Assembly: GCF_029504575.1 (NCBI RefSeq)
Contig: NZ_JAQFII010000001.1
Span: 3,231,001-3,295,000 of the forward strand
Source of the DNA: Streptomyces sp. SPB162
GTDB lineage: Bacteria > Actinomycetota > Actinomycetes > Streptomycetales > Streptomycetaceae
DNA length: 64,000 bases
Direction of reading: 5' to 3'
In this document: in pieces, positions 1 through 8,525 of the stretch
Position numbering within the stretch: the stretch's first letter is position 1
How the letters are laid out: every line of letters starts with the position of its first letter
Position numbers and translations under genes: made by a program
Notes under the pieces: model-generated
Database searches by the model: none
What the model was told of the DNA's origin: nothing
What the model saw: only the letters and a program-made list of their open reading frames with translations

Positions 1-387
1 GGTGGCCGGGCCGCCGCCGGTGCCCGCGTCGGTCCACTCCACGGGGACGACCGCCTCCGCGCCGGGCGGCAGCGGGGCGCCGGTCATGATGCGGGCGGCC
101 TGGCCGGGACCGACGGTGGGCAGGTGGTCGCTGCCCGCCGCGACGTCGCCGATGACGGTCAGGACCGCGGGTTGCCCGTCAGTGGCCCCGTCCGTGTCCG
201 CGGTGCGGACCGCGTAGCCGTCCATCGAGCTGTTGTCGAAGGGCGGCAGCGCCACGGGAACGGTGACGTCCTCGACCAGGACGCAGCCCTGGGCGTCGAG
301 GAGTTGCAGCTCGATCGGCTCCAACGGGGACAACTGCCCGAGGATGTTGTCGAGGTGCTCGGAGACAGACCACGTCCGGTCGGTCAC
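1..387 (-). CDS. moeA: Molybdopterin molybdenumtransferase MoeA (N-terminal part, cut by window edge)
   Basis: MoeA inserts molybdate into adenylylated molybdopterin in the cytoplasm, the last common step of molybdenum cofactor synthesis. The visible 129 codons begin at a GTG (387-385) and read TDRTWSVSEHLDNILGQL, then a region ending in PPFDNSSMDGYAVR. The DNSxMDGYA stretch is the hallmark of the MoeA N-terminal domain. The start lies 5 bp after the galU stop, so the two genes look co-transcribed from the galU side. The product could serve the molybdopterin oxidoreductase encoded at 12.5-14.9 kb. The catalytic MogA-like domain lies outside the window, so completeness cannot be judged. Confidence 0.9.
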   Translation of the reverse strand, partial: MTDRTWSVSEHLDNILGQLSPLEPIELQLLDAQGCVLVEDVTVPVALPPFDNSSMDGYAVRTADTDGATDGQPAVLTVIGDVAAGSDHLPTVGPGQAARIMTGAPLPPGAEAVVPVEWTDAGTGGGPAT

Positions 388-392
388 GGTGC

Positions 393-1301
393 TCAATCTT
401 GCATCTCCTCGGTCACGTACGAACGGAGCCAGGTCCGGAAGTCCGGGCCCAGGTCTTCACGTTCGCACGCGAGTCTGACAATCGCCCGCAGGTAGTCGGC
501 GCGGTCGCCGGTGTCGTAGCGGCGGCCGGTGAAGACCACGCCGTGCACCGGCCCGCCGTCGTCGTCGCGGTGGGACATCTCCCGCAGCGCGTCGGTGAGC
601 TGGATCTCCCCGCCGCGGCCGGGCGGCGTCTTCTTGATGGCGTCGAACACCGCCGGGTCCAGCACGTACCGGCCGATGATCGCGTACGCGGACGGCGCCT
701 CACCCGGCGCGGGCTTCTCGACCAGGTTTGTCACGCGCACCACGTCGTCCTCGCCGGTGGGCACGATCGCCGCGCAGCCGTAGAGGTGGATCTGTGCGGG
801 GTCGACCTCCATCAGCGCGATGACGCTGCCGCCGAACCGCTCCTGCACGTCGATCATGCGCGACAGCAGCGGGTCGCGCGGGTCGATCAGGTCGTCACCC
901 AGCAGCACCGCGAAGGGCTGGTCGCCCACGTGCGGCTCCGCGCACAGCACCGCGTGCCCCAGACCCTTCGGGTCGCCCTGCCGCACGTAGTGCATCGTGG
1001 CCAGGTCGCTGGACTCGCGCACCCGCGCCAGGCGCGACTCGTCGCCCTTGCGGGTCAGCGCCTCCTCCAGCTCGTAGTTGCGGTCGAAGTGGTCCTCCAG
1101 GGCGCGCTTGTTCCGCCCCGTGATCATCAACACATCGCTGAGGTCGGCGGCTCGCGCCTCCTCCACCACGTACTGGATCGCCGGCTTGTCGACGACGGGC
1201 AGCATCTCCTTGGGCGTGGCCTTGGTGGCCGGCAGGAACCGGGTACCGAGCCCCGCCGCCGGGATGACCGCCTTGGTGATCCGAGTACGTGCTTGAGTCA
1301 T
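393..1301 (-). CDS. galU: UTP-glucose-1-phosphate uridylyltransferase
   Basis: Makes UDP-glucose from UTP and glucose-1-phosphate, feeding cell-wall and polysaccharide sugars. The 302-residue product opens with MTQARTRITKAVIPAAGLG and continues to FLPATKATPKEMLPVVDKP, the nucleotide-binding signature of bacterial GalU. Further conserved blocks are VLLGDDL, LVEKP and GEIQLTDAL. Length matches the family (about 300 residues). I chose the ATG at 1301; an ATG at 1313 would add four residues (MVHG). moeA follows after 5 bp on the same strand. A 72-bp gap separates galU from the divergent cyclo-ligase gene and must hold both promoters. Confidence 0.96.
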   Translation of the reverse strand: MTQARTRITKAVIPAAGLGTRFLPATKATPKEMLPVVDKPAIQYVVEEARAADLSDVLMITGRNKRALEDHFDRNYELEEALTRKGDESRLARVRESSDLATMHYVRQGDPKGLGHAVLCAEPHVGDQPFAVLLGDDLIDPRDPLLSRMIDVQERFGGSVIALMEVDPAQIHLYGCAAIVPTGEDDVVRVTNLVEKPAPGEAPSAYAIIGRYVLDPAVFDAIKKTPPGRGGEIQLTDALREMSHRDDDGGPVHGVVFTGRRYDTGDRADYLRAIVRLACEREDLGPDFRTWLRSYVTEEMQD

Positions 1302-1373
1302 GCCGTGCACCATAACCGCTGGGTGTGAGATGAAGATGAAGTTCCGGTTGATAACGGCTGATAGGCGGCGGTA

Positions 1374-1976
1374 GTGCGGGATACGAGCGACGGTCACGGC
1401 GCCAAGGCCGAGTTGCGCGCCGAGCTGCTGCGCCTGCGGCGCGGGCTGACGCCGCAGGCGCGCGGGGCGGCGGCCCGCGCGCTGGCGGACCGGGTGGCTG
1501 ACCTGCCTGAAATCCGCACCGCCGGCACGGTCGCGGCCTATGTCTCGATGGGCACGGAACCCGGCACCCGCGAGGTGATCGACGCGCTGCGCGCCGCCGG
1601 CACCCGCGTACTCCTGCCCGTACTCATGGCCGATAACGACCTGGACTGGGCGGCGTACGAGGGGTCGGAGGCGCTGCGGCGCACGGAGCGGGGGCTGTTC
1701 GAGCCGACCGGGGCGCACCTGGGAACCGAGGCGGTGACGCGCGCCGAAGCCGTGCTGCTGCCGGGGCTCGCGGTGGACGGGGACGGCCTGCGGCTGGGAC
1801 GCGGCGGGGGCTCGTACGACCGCGTGCTGGCGCGGCTGCGGCGGGCCGGCCGCGAACCGGCCCTCATGGTGCTGCTGTACGCGAACGAGGTGGTCGCCCG
1901 GGTCCCGAGGGAACCGCACGACCACCCCGTGCACCTCGCGGTGACCCCCGAGGGGATCCACCGCTTCACCGCGTGA
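1374..1976 (+). CDS. 5-formyltetrahydrofolate cyclo-ligase
   Basis: ATP-dependent cyclisation of 5-formyl-THF to 5,10-methenyl-THF, a folate salvage step in the cytoplasm. The 200-residue protein has the family pattern: N-terminal basic helix (KAELRAELLRLRRGL), the YVSMGTEPGT strand, a central LFEP motif and the nucleotide-binding segment LRLGRGGGSYDRVL near the C-terminus. The start is GTG at 1374. It is divergent from galU and convergent with the penicillin acylase gene, whose stop is only 15 bp away. No terminator hairpin is obvious in that gap. Confidence 0.93.
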   Translation: MRDTSDGHGAKAELRAELLRLRRGLTPQARGAAARALADRVADLPEIRTAGTVAAYVSMGTEPGTREVIDALRAAGTRVLLPVLMADNDLDWAAYEGSEALRRTERGLFEPTGAHLGTEAVTRAEAVLLPGLAVDGDGLRLGRGGGSYDRVLARLRRAGREPALMVLLYANEVVARVPREPHDHPVHLAVTPEGIHRFTA

Positions 1977-1991
1977 ACGCGGCAGCGGGAC

Positions 1992-4697
1992 CTACGGTGT
2001 CAGCGCCATCTTGTCGCCGGTCGCGGCGTCCACCTTGGGTTTGGAGAAGACCCACGGCAGGAGTTCGCCCTTGGCCCACAGCGCCGTCTGGTCGGAGTAG
2101 TGCGCGTGGTACGCGTGCCCCGAGGCGCCCGTGAGGTTGATCCAGCGGGACTTGTCGAAGTCGGCGAGGCTGACGATCATCCGCATCGACGGAACCCAGA
2201 CGACGTCGTAGCCCCCGGCCGCGTTCCAGCCGGTCGCGTTGACGGCCGCCTCGCCGCCGCCGAGCTGCCACGGACCGCGGTTGAGCAGCCACTTCACGAC
2301 GGCGGGACCGCCGGTGCCCAGCGTCTGGTTCCTGAGCTCCAGCTTGTGCAGCCGGCCCCAGCTCCAGGTGTCGATGTCCTTGCCGAGCTTGGCGGTCAGC
2401 TCGTACCGCGCGTCCTGCATCGCCTGCTTGAGGAGCTGGTCACGGGTGCTGTGCGCGGACGGCGCCGAGGTGCTGTCGAAGAACGCGGTCGGCGACATCG
2501 TCCACCAGGTGTTCTTCTCGTCCGGGAGGATCTTGCGGACCACCTCGAACCAGCGGTCGCCGCCGTCGGGCTGCGCCTGGTCGGCGTCACGCTCCCCGCA
2601 CTCGTTGACCGTCTGGCTCTTGCCGTTGAGGTCGTCGACCGGACCGGACCGGTCCACGGCGGGCACCCGCAGGCACTGGTCCTCGGGGCGCAGCTCCTTG
2701 GGCAGCTTGTTGCCGAAGGCGAGCTTGAGGGTGTTGCGCCAGACGGCGTTGAAGTAGGCGGCGGCCGCCGAGTCGGCGTCCTGGTTGAAGTCCCAGCCCT
2801 CCAGCAGCTGCTGGGCGTCGCGGACGTAGGAGTCCTTCACGTCGACCTTGAGCAGGTAGGGCACCAGCAGCTTGGCGATCTCGCTACTGCTGTCGGACTG
2901 CATGGTCTGCATGTCGTCCATGGAGACCTTGCCGCCGTCCTTGATCTTGGACGCGATGAGGTCGTTGATGCGCTGGCTGCGGGCGCCGTAGCCCCAGTCC
3001 TTTGTCAGCATCGGGCTGTACTTGCTCTCGTTGACCACGGCCTGGTTGGCGGTGACGATGTAGCCGCGGGCCGGATCCTCGTCCCAGGGCATGGACTTGA
3101 ACGGGATGTACTTCTCCCAGCGGTAGCGCGAGTCCCAGCCGGGCGCCGGGTAGCGGCCGTCACCCTGGGCGCGCACCGGGATCTTGCCCGGGGCCTGGTA
3201 GCCGATGTGGCCCTGCTGGTCCGCGTAGATCAGGTTCTGCGACGGGACCTCGAAGTCCGCCGCCGCGGCCCGGAACTGGTCGAAGTTCTGCGCCTTGTTG
3301 ATCCCGAAGACCGCGTCCATGCTCTTGCCGGGATCGAGCGCGGTCCACCGCAGCGCGACCGCGTAGCCGCCGCTGCGGTCGGGGGCGGCGTCCTGCACAG
3401 GCGCCGTCTCGCCGACCTTCAGCAGCTCGTCCGAGCGGTCCGAGATGATCGGGCCGTTGTTGGTGGTGCGCACGACGATCTCGCGGTCGGCGCCGCCCGC
3501 GACCTTGATGGTCTCCTTGCGGGTCGTGAACGGCTTCTGCTTACCGTCGTAGAGGTAGCTGTCCGCGGTGACCTTCTCCAGGTAGAGGTCGGTCACGTCG
3601 GCGCCGAGGTTGGTCATCCCCCAGGCGATGTTCTGGTTGTGGCCGATGACGACGCCGGGCATCCCGGAGAACGTGTAACCCGCCACGTTGAACGGGCAGG
3701 CCGGACCGACGGTGCGGCAGTGCAGCCCCATCTGGTACCAGAGGGACGGCATCTGGGGTGCCAGGTGCGGGTCGTTGGCCAGCATCGGCTTGCCGGTCGT
3801 CGTGTACGTGCCGGAGACGACCCAGGAGTTGGAGCCGATGCCGTTGCCGGACGGGCCGAGCAGGTTGGGCATCTTGTCGATGATCTCGGAGAGCCCGGAG
3901 AGCTGCGTGTTCAGGGCGCCGGCGCCGACAGGTGTGCCGCCGCCGGCTTTGGCCGGCGCGTACTTGTCGGTGATCGGGTCGAGTTTGCCGCCGTCGACGA
4001 TCGGCTGGTGCCGCTGGTACGGGTAGCCGGGGTAGAGCTGCTCTATCTGGTCGCTCTTGAGCCGGCTCGTCATCAGCGCGCGGTCGATCTCGTCCTGCAT
4101 GTTGCCGCGCAGGTCCCACGCCATGGCCTTGAGCCAGGCGACGGAGTCGACCGGGGTCCACTGCTCGGGCTTGTAGTCGTTGGAGAACGACAGGGCCGCG
4201 TACTCGACGGACAGGCTCGCGCCGCTGTGGTCCTTCAGGTACGCGTTGACGCCCTCGGTGTACGCCTGCAGGTACTTCTTGGTGGTCGCGTCGAGCTTGG
4301 AGTCGTACTCCTTCTGCGCGATGTCGCGCCAGCCGAGCGTGCGCAGGAACGCGTCGGTCTCGACCTGCCCGGAGCCGAACATCTCCGACAGACGGCCCGA
4401 GGTGAGGTGACGCCGGACGTCCATCTCGTAGAACCGGTCCTGCGCCTGGACGAAGCCCTGGGCCCTGAAGAGGTCTTCGGAGGTGTCCGCGTAGATCTGC
4501 GGGATGCCCTTGCTGTCGCGTTCCACGTCGACGGGCGCGGTCAGGCCCTTGAGTTTCAGTGATCCGGTGGTCTCGGGGAACGAGGCGCGCACGGTGCTGA
4601 CGCTCCAGTACGACCCGTATCCGATGCCCCCCACCAGCAGGACCACGAACGCGATCACAAAGAGGCGAAGGCGGCGGGACTTCTTCTTGGCGGGCAT
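1992..4697 (-). CDS. Penicillin acylase family (Ntn) amidohydrolase, membrane-anchored
   Basis: Member of the penicillin/cephalosporin/acyl-homoserine-lactone acylase family, N-terminal-nucleophile hydrolases cleaved autocatalytically into two chains. The 901-residue precursor starts MPAKKKSRRLRLFVIAFVVLLVGG, a short basic tail plus one transmembrane or signal segment, so the enzyme should act outside the membrane. The predicted cleavage/nucleophile site is GIGSNSWVVSG, where Ser after Gly becomes the beta-chain N-terminus; NDPHLAPQMPSLWYQ follows as in the family. The start at 4697 is supported by a GAAGGA ribosome site 5 nt upstream; an in-frame ATG at 4841 would add 48 unlikely residues. 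Substrate is unknown: lactam acylase, quorum-quenching and peptide or lipid deacylase roles are all possible. Confidence 0.9.
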   Translation of the reverse strand: MPAKKKSRRLRLFVIAFVVLLVGGIGYGSYWSVSTVRASFPETTGSLKLKGLTAPVDVERDSKGIPQIYADTSEDLFRAQGFVQAQDRFYEMDVRRHLTSGRLSEMFGSGQVETDAFLRTLGWRDIAQKEYDSKLDATTKKYLQAYTEGVNAYLKDHSGASLSVEYAALSFSNDYKPEQWTPVDSVAWLKAMAWDLRGNMQDEIDRALMTSRLKSDQIEQLYPGYPYQRHQPIVDGGKLDPITDKYAPAKAGGGTPVGAGALNTQLSGLSEIIDKMPNLLGPSGNGIGSNSWVVSGTYTTTGKPMLANDPHLAPQMPSLWYQMGLHCRTVGPACPFNVAGYTFSGMPGVVIGHNQNIAWGMTNLGADVTDLYLEKVTADSYLYDGKQKPFTTRKETIKVAGGADREIVVRTTNNGPIISDRSDELLKVGETAPVQDAAPDRSGGYAVALRWTALDPGKSMDAVFGINKAQNFDQFRAAAADFEVPSQNLIYADQQGHIGYQAPGKIPVRAQGDGRYPAPGWDSRYRWEKYIPFKSMPWDEDPARGYIVTANQAVVNESKYSPMLTKDWGYGARSQRINDLIASKIKDGGKVSMDDMQTMQSDSSSEIAKLLVPYLLKVDVKDSYVRDAQQLLEGWDFNQDADSAAAAYFNAVWRNTLKLAFGNKLPKELRPEDQCLRVPAVDRSGPVDDLNGKSQTVNECGERDADQAQPDGGDRWFEVVRKILPDEKNTWWTMSPTAFFDSTSAPSAHSTRDQLLKQAMQDARYELTAKLGKDIDTWSWGRLHKLELRNQTLGTGGPAVVKWLLNRGPWQLGGGEAAVNATGWNAAGGYDVVWVPSMRMIVSLADFDKSRWINLTGASGHAYHAHYSDQTALWAKGELLPWVFSKPKVDAATGDKMALTP

Positions 4698-4882
4698 CTC
4701 TGTCCTTCGAGGGGCAGGGTGGACCGGGTGCTCTTGGTGCTGGATTGGTGCTGGAGCAACCATAGGCGCAGCGATCGGGGCACCCCTACGCGGAGTCATC
4801 GTTGACCGCGGAAGTTCAAGTACCGGTAAAATGTTAGGCAAGGCAATGAACTTCTCCCAGGCCTTCGAGGAAGGACCGTGCC

Positions 4883-6370
4883 CTGACTGTCCACCGTCTC
4901 AATGAACTCCTGTTGATCGGCGCCCTCGTGCTGCTCATCGCGGTGATCGCCGTGCGACTGGCGTCCCGCAGCGGCTTGCCCACTCTGCTCATCTACCTCG
5001 GCATCGGCGTCGCGATCGGCCAGGACGGCCCGTTCGGCTTTACCTTCGACGACGTCCAGCTGACCCAGGTCCTGGGATATGCGGCACTTGTGGTGATTCT
5101 TGCCGAAGGTGGACTCGGCACGAAGTGGCAGGAGATCAAACCGGTGGTGCCCGCCGCCGCGGTGCTGTCGACGTTCGGCCTCATGCTGAGCGTCTTCATC
5201 ACGGCGGGCGCGGCCCACTACCTGGTGGGTCTGGACTGGCGGCAGGCACTCATCATCGGGGCGGTGGTCTCGTCCACCGACGCGGCGGCGGTCTTCTCGG
5301 TACTGCGCAACGTGCCGCTGCCGAAACGAATCACCGGGGTGCTGGAAGCCGAGTCCGGCTTCAACGACGCCCCTGTCGTCATCCTCGTGGTGGCGTTCTC
5401 GTCGGCGGGACCGGTCGACCACTGGTACCTGCTCCTCGCCGAGATCGCGATGGAGCTGGTGATCGGCGCCGCGATCGGCATGGCGGTCGGCTGGCTGGGC
5501 GCCTACGCGCTGCGGCACATCGCGCTGCCCGCCTCCGGCCTCTACCCGATCGCGGTGATGGCCATCGCGGTCTTCGCCTACGCCGCCGGCGCGACGGCCC
5601 ACGGTTCCGGATTCCTCGCCGTCTACATCGCCTCCCTGATACTGGGCAACGCCAAACTGCCGCACCGGCCGGCCACGAGGGGCTTCGCCGAAGGGCTCGG
5701 CTGGATCGCGCAGATCGGCCTCTTCGTCCTGCTCGGACTGCTCGTCACGCCGCACGACCTCGGCGACGACATCCTGCCCGCCCTGGTCATCGGCCTGATC
5801 CTCACCGCCGTGGCCAGACCGCTGTCGGTCACCGCGAGCCTGGCGCTGTTCCGCGTCCCCTGGCGGGAGCAGGCGCTGATGTCCTGGGCCGGGCTGCGCG
5901 GCGCCGTGCCCATCGTGCTGGCCACGATCCCGATGGTCGCGGGCGTGCCCGACAGCCGCCGGATATTCAACATCGTCTTCATCCTGGTGATCGTCTACAC
6001 CCTGGTGCAGGGCCCGACCCTGCCGTGGCTCGCCCGGTGGCTGCGCCTCGGCGTCCGCGACGGGGCGGCCGACCTCGGCGTCGAGTCGGCGCCGCTGGAA
6101 CGGCTGCGCGGCCATCTGCTCTCGGTCTCCATCCCGGAGGAGTCCCGGATGCACGGAGTCGAGGTCAGTGAGCTGCGGCTGCCGTCCGGGGCGGCCGTCA
6201 CCCTCGTGGTGCGGGACGGGGCGAGCTTCGTACCGCTGCCGAACACGGTGCTGCGGCGCGGCGACGAGCTGCTGGTCGTCGCCACCGACCCGGTGCGGGA
6301 CGCCGCGGAGCGGCGACTGCGGGCGATCGGGAAGGGCGGCAAGCTCGCGAACTGGCTGGGTGACGGGTGA
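4883..6370 (+). CDS. Potassium/proton (CPA-type) antiporter with C-terminal TrkA_C-like domain
   Basis: Integral membrane cation/proton antiporter of the NhaP2/CvrA kind, involved in K+ and pH homeostasis. The protein is a string of hydrophobic segments, with the antiporter core features GLPTLLIYLGIGVAIG, SSTDAAAVFSVL and ESGFNDAPVVI. A soluble tail from about residue 410 (PEESRMHGVEVSELRLPSG) resembles the TrkA_C ligand-sensing domain. Start choice is unusual: the reading frame is open from CTG at 4883, giving TVHRLNELLL, which fits the usual start of the family. A strong GAGGAAGGA ribosome site ends 7 nt upstream of this CTG, whereas the first standard start, TTG 4913, has no ribosome site. 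I therefore place the start at CTG 4883 (495 residues). Confidence 0.85.
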   Translation: MTVHRLNELLLIGALVLLIAVIAVRLASRSGLPTLLIYLGIGVAIGQDGPFGFTFDDVQLTQVLGYAALVVILAEGGLGTKWQEIKPVVPAAAVLSTFGLMLSVFITAGAAHYLVGLDWRQALIIGAVVSSTDAAAVFSVLRNVPLPKRITGVLEAESGFNDAPVVILVVAFSSAGPVDHWYLLLAEIAMELVIGAAIGMAVGWLGAYALRHIALPASGLYPIAVMAIAVFAYAAGATAHGSGFLAVYIASLILGNAKLPHRPATRGFAEGLGWIAQIGLFVLLGLLVTPHDLGDDILPALVIGLILTAVARPLSVTASLALFRVPWREQALMSWAGLRGAVPIVLATIPMVAGVPDSRRIFNIVFILVIVYTLVQGPTLPWLARWLRLGVRDGAADLGVESAPLERLRGHLLSVSIPEESRMHGVEVSELRLPSGAAVTLVVRDGASFVPLPNTVLRRGDELLVVATDPVRDAAERRLRAIGKGGKLANWLGDG

Positions 6371-6498
6371 TCCGGGGTGATCCCGGCGTGATCCGGGGTG
6401 GTCCCATCCGGGGCGATCCCGGGGCGGTCCGGGGTGATCCGGGTGATCCCGGGGTGGTCCGGGGTGGTCCGGGGTGGTCCCGGCTTGGTCCCGGGGTG
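6364..6498. repeat. GC-rich short tandem repeat at the 3' end of the antiporter gene
   Basis: About 130 bp built from variants of GGTGATCCGGG and GGTGGTCCGGG, beginning inside the last codons of the antiporter gene. The repeat unit contains the stop triplet TGA of the gene (6368-6370), so extra in-register and out-of-register TGA copies follow. No coding potential is credible here. Confidence 0.8.
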
Positions 6499-6710
6499 AG
6501 GGAGGTCTCAGCGGGAGGCGGGCGCTTCAAGGGACGCGTGGCACGGGGTGCCGTTAGGATGGCTCGGTATGTGTTGAGTACATAGACCTCTGTCTGACGC
6601 AGAGCTGGCGCGACGGGACGGCCTCGGCCGACACCGTGTCTTGCGCGAGCGGACAGCTCTCGGCGCCATCCGTGACGGATGCGCTACCAGACAGCACAAA
6701 GGACCAAGCC
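6499..6710 (+). promoter_or_regulatory. Leader of the MFS gene with an inverted repeat and candidate -10
   Basis: No gene is visible. A TAGGAT hexamer (6555-6560) looks like a -10 element. Just downstream lies an interrupted palindrome TATGT-N7-ACATA (6568-6584) that could be an operator for the following permease gene. The ribosome site AAAGGA (6698-6703) precedes the GTG start. Confidence 0.35.
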
Positions 6711-8036
6711 GTGGCATCCACGGTGAACCAGCCGGACAGCCCCGCCACCAAGCGGCCCGGATACGGACAACTCCTGCGCACACCCCGCGCCTGGACGTTC
6801 CTGCTGCCCGGATTCGCGGCCCGGCAGCCCTTCGCGATGCTCACCATCGGCATCGTGCTGCTCGTCGAGAACACCACCGGCTCGTACGGCACGGCCGGCG
6901 CCGTCGCGGCGGTGACCGGCGTCTCCATGGCGATCTTCGCCCCGCAGAACGGCAAGCTCGCCGACCGTTTCGGGCAGAGCGCCATCCTGCTGCCGGGCGT
7001 CCTCGTGCACACGGCCTCCGTCGTGCTGCTGACCGTCCTGGCCCTGTCGAACGCCCCGCTGTGGGCACTGTTCGCGGCGGCCGTGCCGGCCGGCGCCTCG
7101 GTGCCGCAGATCGGGCCGATGGTCCGGGCACGGTGGGCCGGGATGCTTGGGGGCACCTCCCAGGCCGCAGGCTCCGGGGGAGGCTCGCCTCTCATGTCGA
7201 CCGCGGCGGCCTTCGAATCCGTGACCGACGAGTTCACCTTCGTCATCGGCCCGGTGCTGGCCACCGCGCTGTGCACGGGTGTGCACCCGGCGGCGGGCCT
7301 GATCGCCGAGGCCACCCTCACTCTGGTCGGCGGCCTGCTCTTCGCGGCGCAGCGCGGCACCGCCCCGGCGCCCAACAGGGCCGTCGACGGGGTCCGCGCG
7401 AAGCACGTCTCGGCGCTGACCATCCCGGGCGTCAGGGCGCTGGCCGTGGCCTTCCTCGGCATCGGCGCGGTCTTCGGCGGCATGCAGGTCGGGCTGACGT
7501 CCTTCACGGAGGAGATCGGCCGCCAGGGCATCGCCGGGCTGCTGTACGGCACCTTCGCGGCGGGCAACATGCTGGCCGGGGTCGTCTGCGGTGCCATCGC
7601 CTGGCGCCGCAGCCCGCAGGGCCGGCTGCTGATCGCCTACGCCGCGCTGGCGCTCGCCTGCTCCGCGCTGTGGGCCGTCCACTCGGTGCCGCTGCTCGGC
7701 GCGCTCGGCCTGCTCATCGGTCTGTGCATCGCCCCAGCCCTGATCACCGGCTACACCCTGATCGAGTCCCTGGTGCCGGCGACCTCCCGCACCGAGGCCT
7801 TCACCTGGCTGACCGGGTCGGTCGCGTTCGGGCAGGCCATCGCGGTGACGGCCGCCGGACAGCTGGCCGACCGGGTCAGCGCGAGCGCCGCCTTCGTGGT
7901 GCCGCTGGCCGGTACGGCGCTGGCTCTAGCCACCCTCGTGGCGCTGCGCAAGCGGCTCAAACCACACTCGGAGGGGCGGATCGTCCAGGCGTCGACACGT
8001 GGGATGGGTCACCGCGTGCCGGTCACGGTGGACTGA
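6711..8036 (+). CDS. MFS transporter carrying an in-frame repeat insertion
   Basis: Major facilitator superfamily permease of 441 residues, with about twelve hydrophobic segments and the loop motif GKLADRFGQS after the second or third segment. Start GTG 6711 has AAAGGA 7 nt upstream; the open frame extends 25 codons further without support. Between RARW and SPLMSTAAAFESVTDEF, residues about 145-160 are AGMLGGTSQAAGSGGG, encoded by a GC-rich palindromic repeat. In relatives as I remember them this loop is shorter and lacks Gly/Ser-rich sequence. Substrate unknown; the sequence resembles putative sugar or drug permeases. A CIRCE-preceded fmdB gene follows on the same strand. Confidence 0.85.
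   Translation: MASTVNQPDSPATKRPGYGQLLRTPRAWTFLLPGFAARQPFAMLTIGIVLLVENTTGSYGTAGAVAAVTGVSMAIFAPQNGKLADRFGQSAILLPGVLVHTASVVLLTVLALSNAPLWALFAAAVPAGASVPQIGPMVRARWAGMLGGTSQAAGSGGGSPLMSTAAAFESVTDEFTFVIGPVLATALCTGVHPAAGLIAEATLTLVGGLLFAAQRGTAPAPNRAVDGVRAKHVSALTIPGVRALAVAFLGIGAVFGGMQVGLTSFTEEIGRQGIAGLLYGTFAAGNMLAGVVCGAIAWRRSPQGRLLIAYAALALACSALWAVHSVPLLGALGLLIGLCIAPALITGYTLIESLVPATSRTEAFTWLTGSVAFGQAIAVTAAGQLADRVSASAAFVVPLAGTALALATLVALRKRLKPHSEGRIVQASTRGMGHRVPVTVD
7143..7188. repeat. Palindromic GC-rich repeat inserted in-frame in the MFS gene
   Basis: The segment around GGGGGCACCTCCC ... CCGGGGGAGG can fold on itself (CCTCCC pairing with GGGAGG). It encodes the low-complexity residues GMLGGTSQAAGSGGGSP. 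It resembles dispersed short palindromic repeats of Streptomyces genomes, from memory, and its length keeps the host frame open. Confidence 0.5.
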
Positions 8037-8066
8037 CGCGGCGGAATGCTGCACTATTGAACGTCG

Positions 8067-8093
8067 TTAGCACTCATCGAGTGAGAGTGCCAG
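8067..8093 (+). promoter_or_regulatory. CIRCE-like element (HrcA operator) before the fmdB gene
   Basis: TTAGCACTC, nine bases, then GAGTGCCAG. The left arm is identical to the CIRCE consensus and the right arm matches 7 of 9 positions of GAGTGCTAA, with the exact 9-bp spacer. It lies directly before the AGGAGG ribosome site, where HrcA normally blocks heat-shock genes such as groES. Confidence 0.75.
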
Positions 8094-8102
8094 GAGGATC
8101 AA

Positions 8103-8420
8103 GTGCCGACGTACCAGTACCAGTGCACCGAGTGCGGCGAGGGCCTCGAGGCGGTGCAGAAGTTCAGCGATGACGCTCTGACCGTTTGCCCGAACTGCAA
8201 CGGACGCCTGCGCAAGATCTTCTCGGCGGTCGGGGTCGTGTTCAAGGGTTCCGGTTTCTACCGGACCGACAGCCGGGGCTCGTCCTCGGCGAGCACCCCC
8301 GCGGCCAAGAGCAGCTCGGATGCGAAGCCTTCGACGACGTCCGCGCCGTCCTCGGCCTCCTCGTCGAGCAGCTCCTCATCCGGTTCGAGCAGCTCTTCCA
8401 GCGGGTCTTCCGCAGCCTGA
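8103..8420 (+). CDS. FmdB family zinc-ribbon protein with Ser-rich tail
   Basis: Small (105 residue) protein of the FmdB/CxxC_CXXC_SSSS family. The start GTG 8103 follows AGGAGG at 8092-8097. Residues 1-50 form a zinc ribbon: YQYQCTECGE and VCPNCNGRLRK supply two CxxC pairs, followed by FSAVGVVFKGSGFYRTD. The remainder is an almost pure Ser/Ala tail and probably disordered. The biochemical role of the family is not established; names based on formamidase regulation are historical. The CIRCE-like box upstream suggests heat-shock control by HrcA. A strong hairpin terminator follows. Confidence 0.9.
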   Translation: MPTYQYQCTECGEGLEAVQKFSDDALTVCPNCNGRLRKIFSAVGVVFKGSGFYRTDSRGSSSASTPAAKSSSDAKPSTTSAPSSASSSSSSSSGSSSSSSGSSAA

Positions 8421-8463
8421 TCGCCGTACACGGGTGAGCCTCCAGGGCTTACGCGTCGATGAC

Positions 8464-8492
8464 GGACCCCGCCGATCCAGTCGGCGGGGTCC
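8464..8492 (+). terminator. Hairpin terminator after fmdB
   Basis: Perfect 12-bp stem GGACCCCGCCGA / TCGGCGGGGTCC with a 5-nt loop (TCCAG), 43 bp after the fmdB stop. Confidence 0.8.
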
Positions 8493-8525
8493 TCGTCGTA
8501 TCCGGGCGCCGTTAGGGTGATCCGC

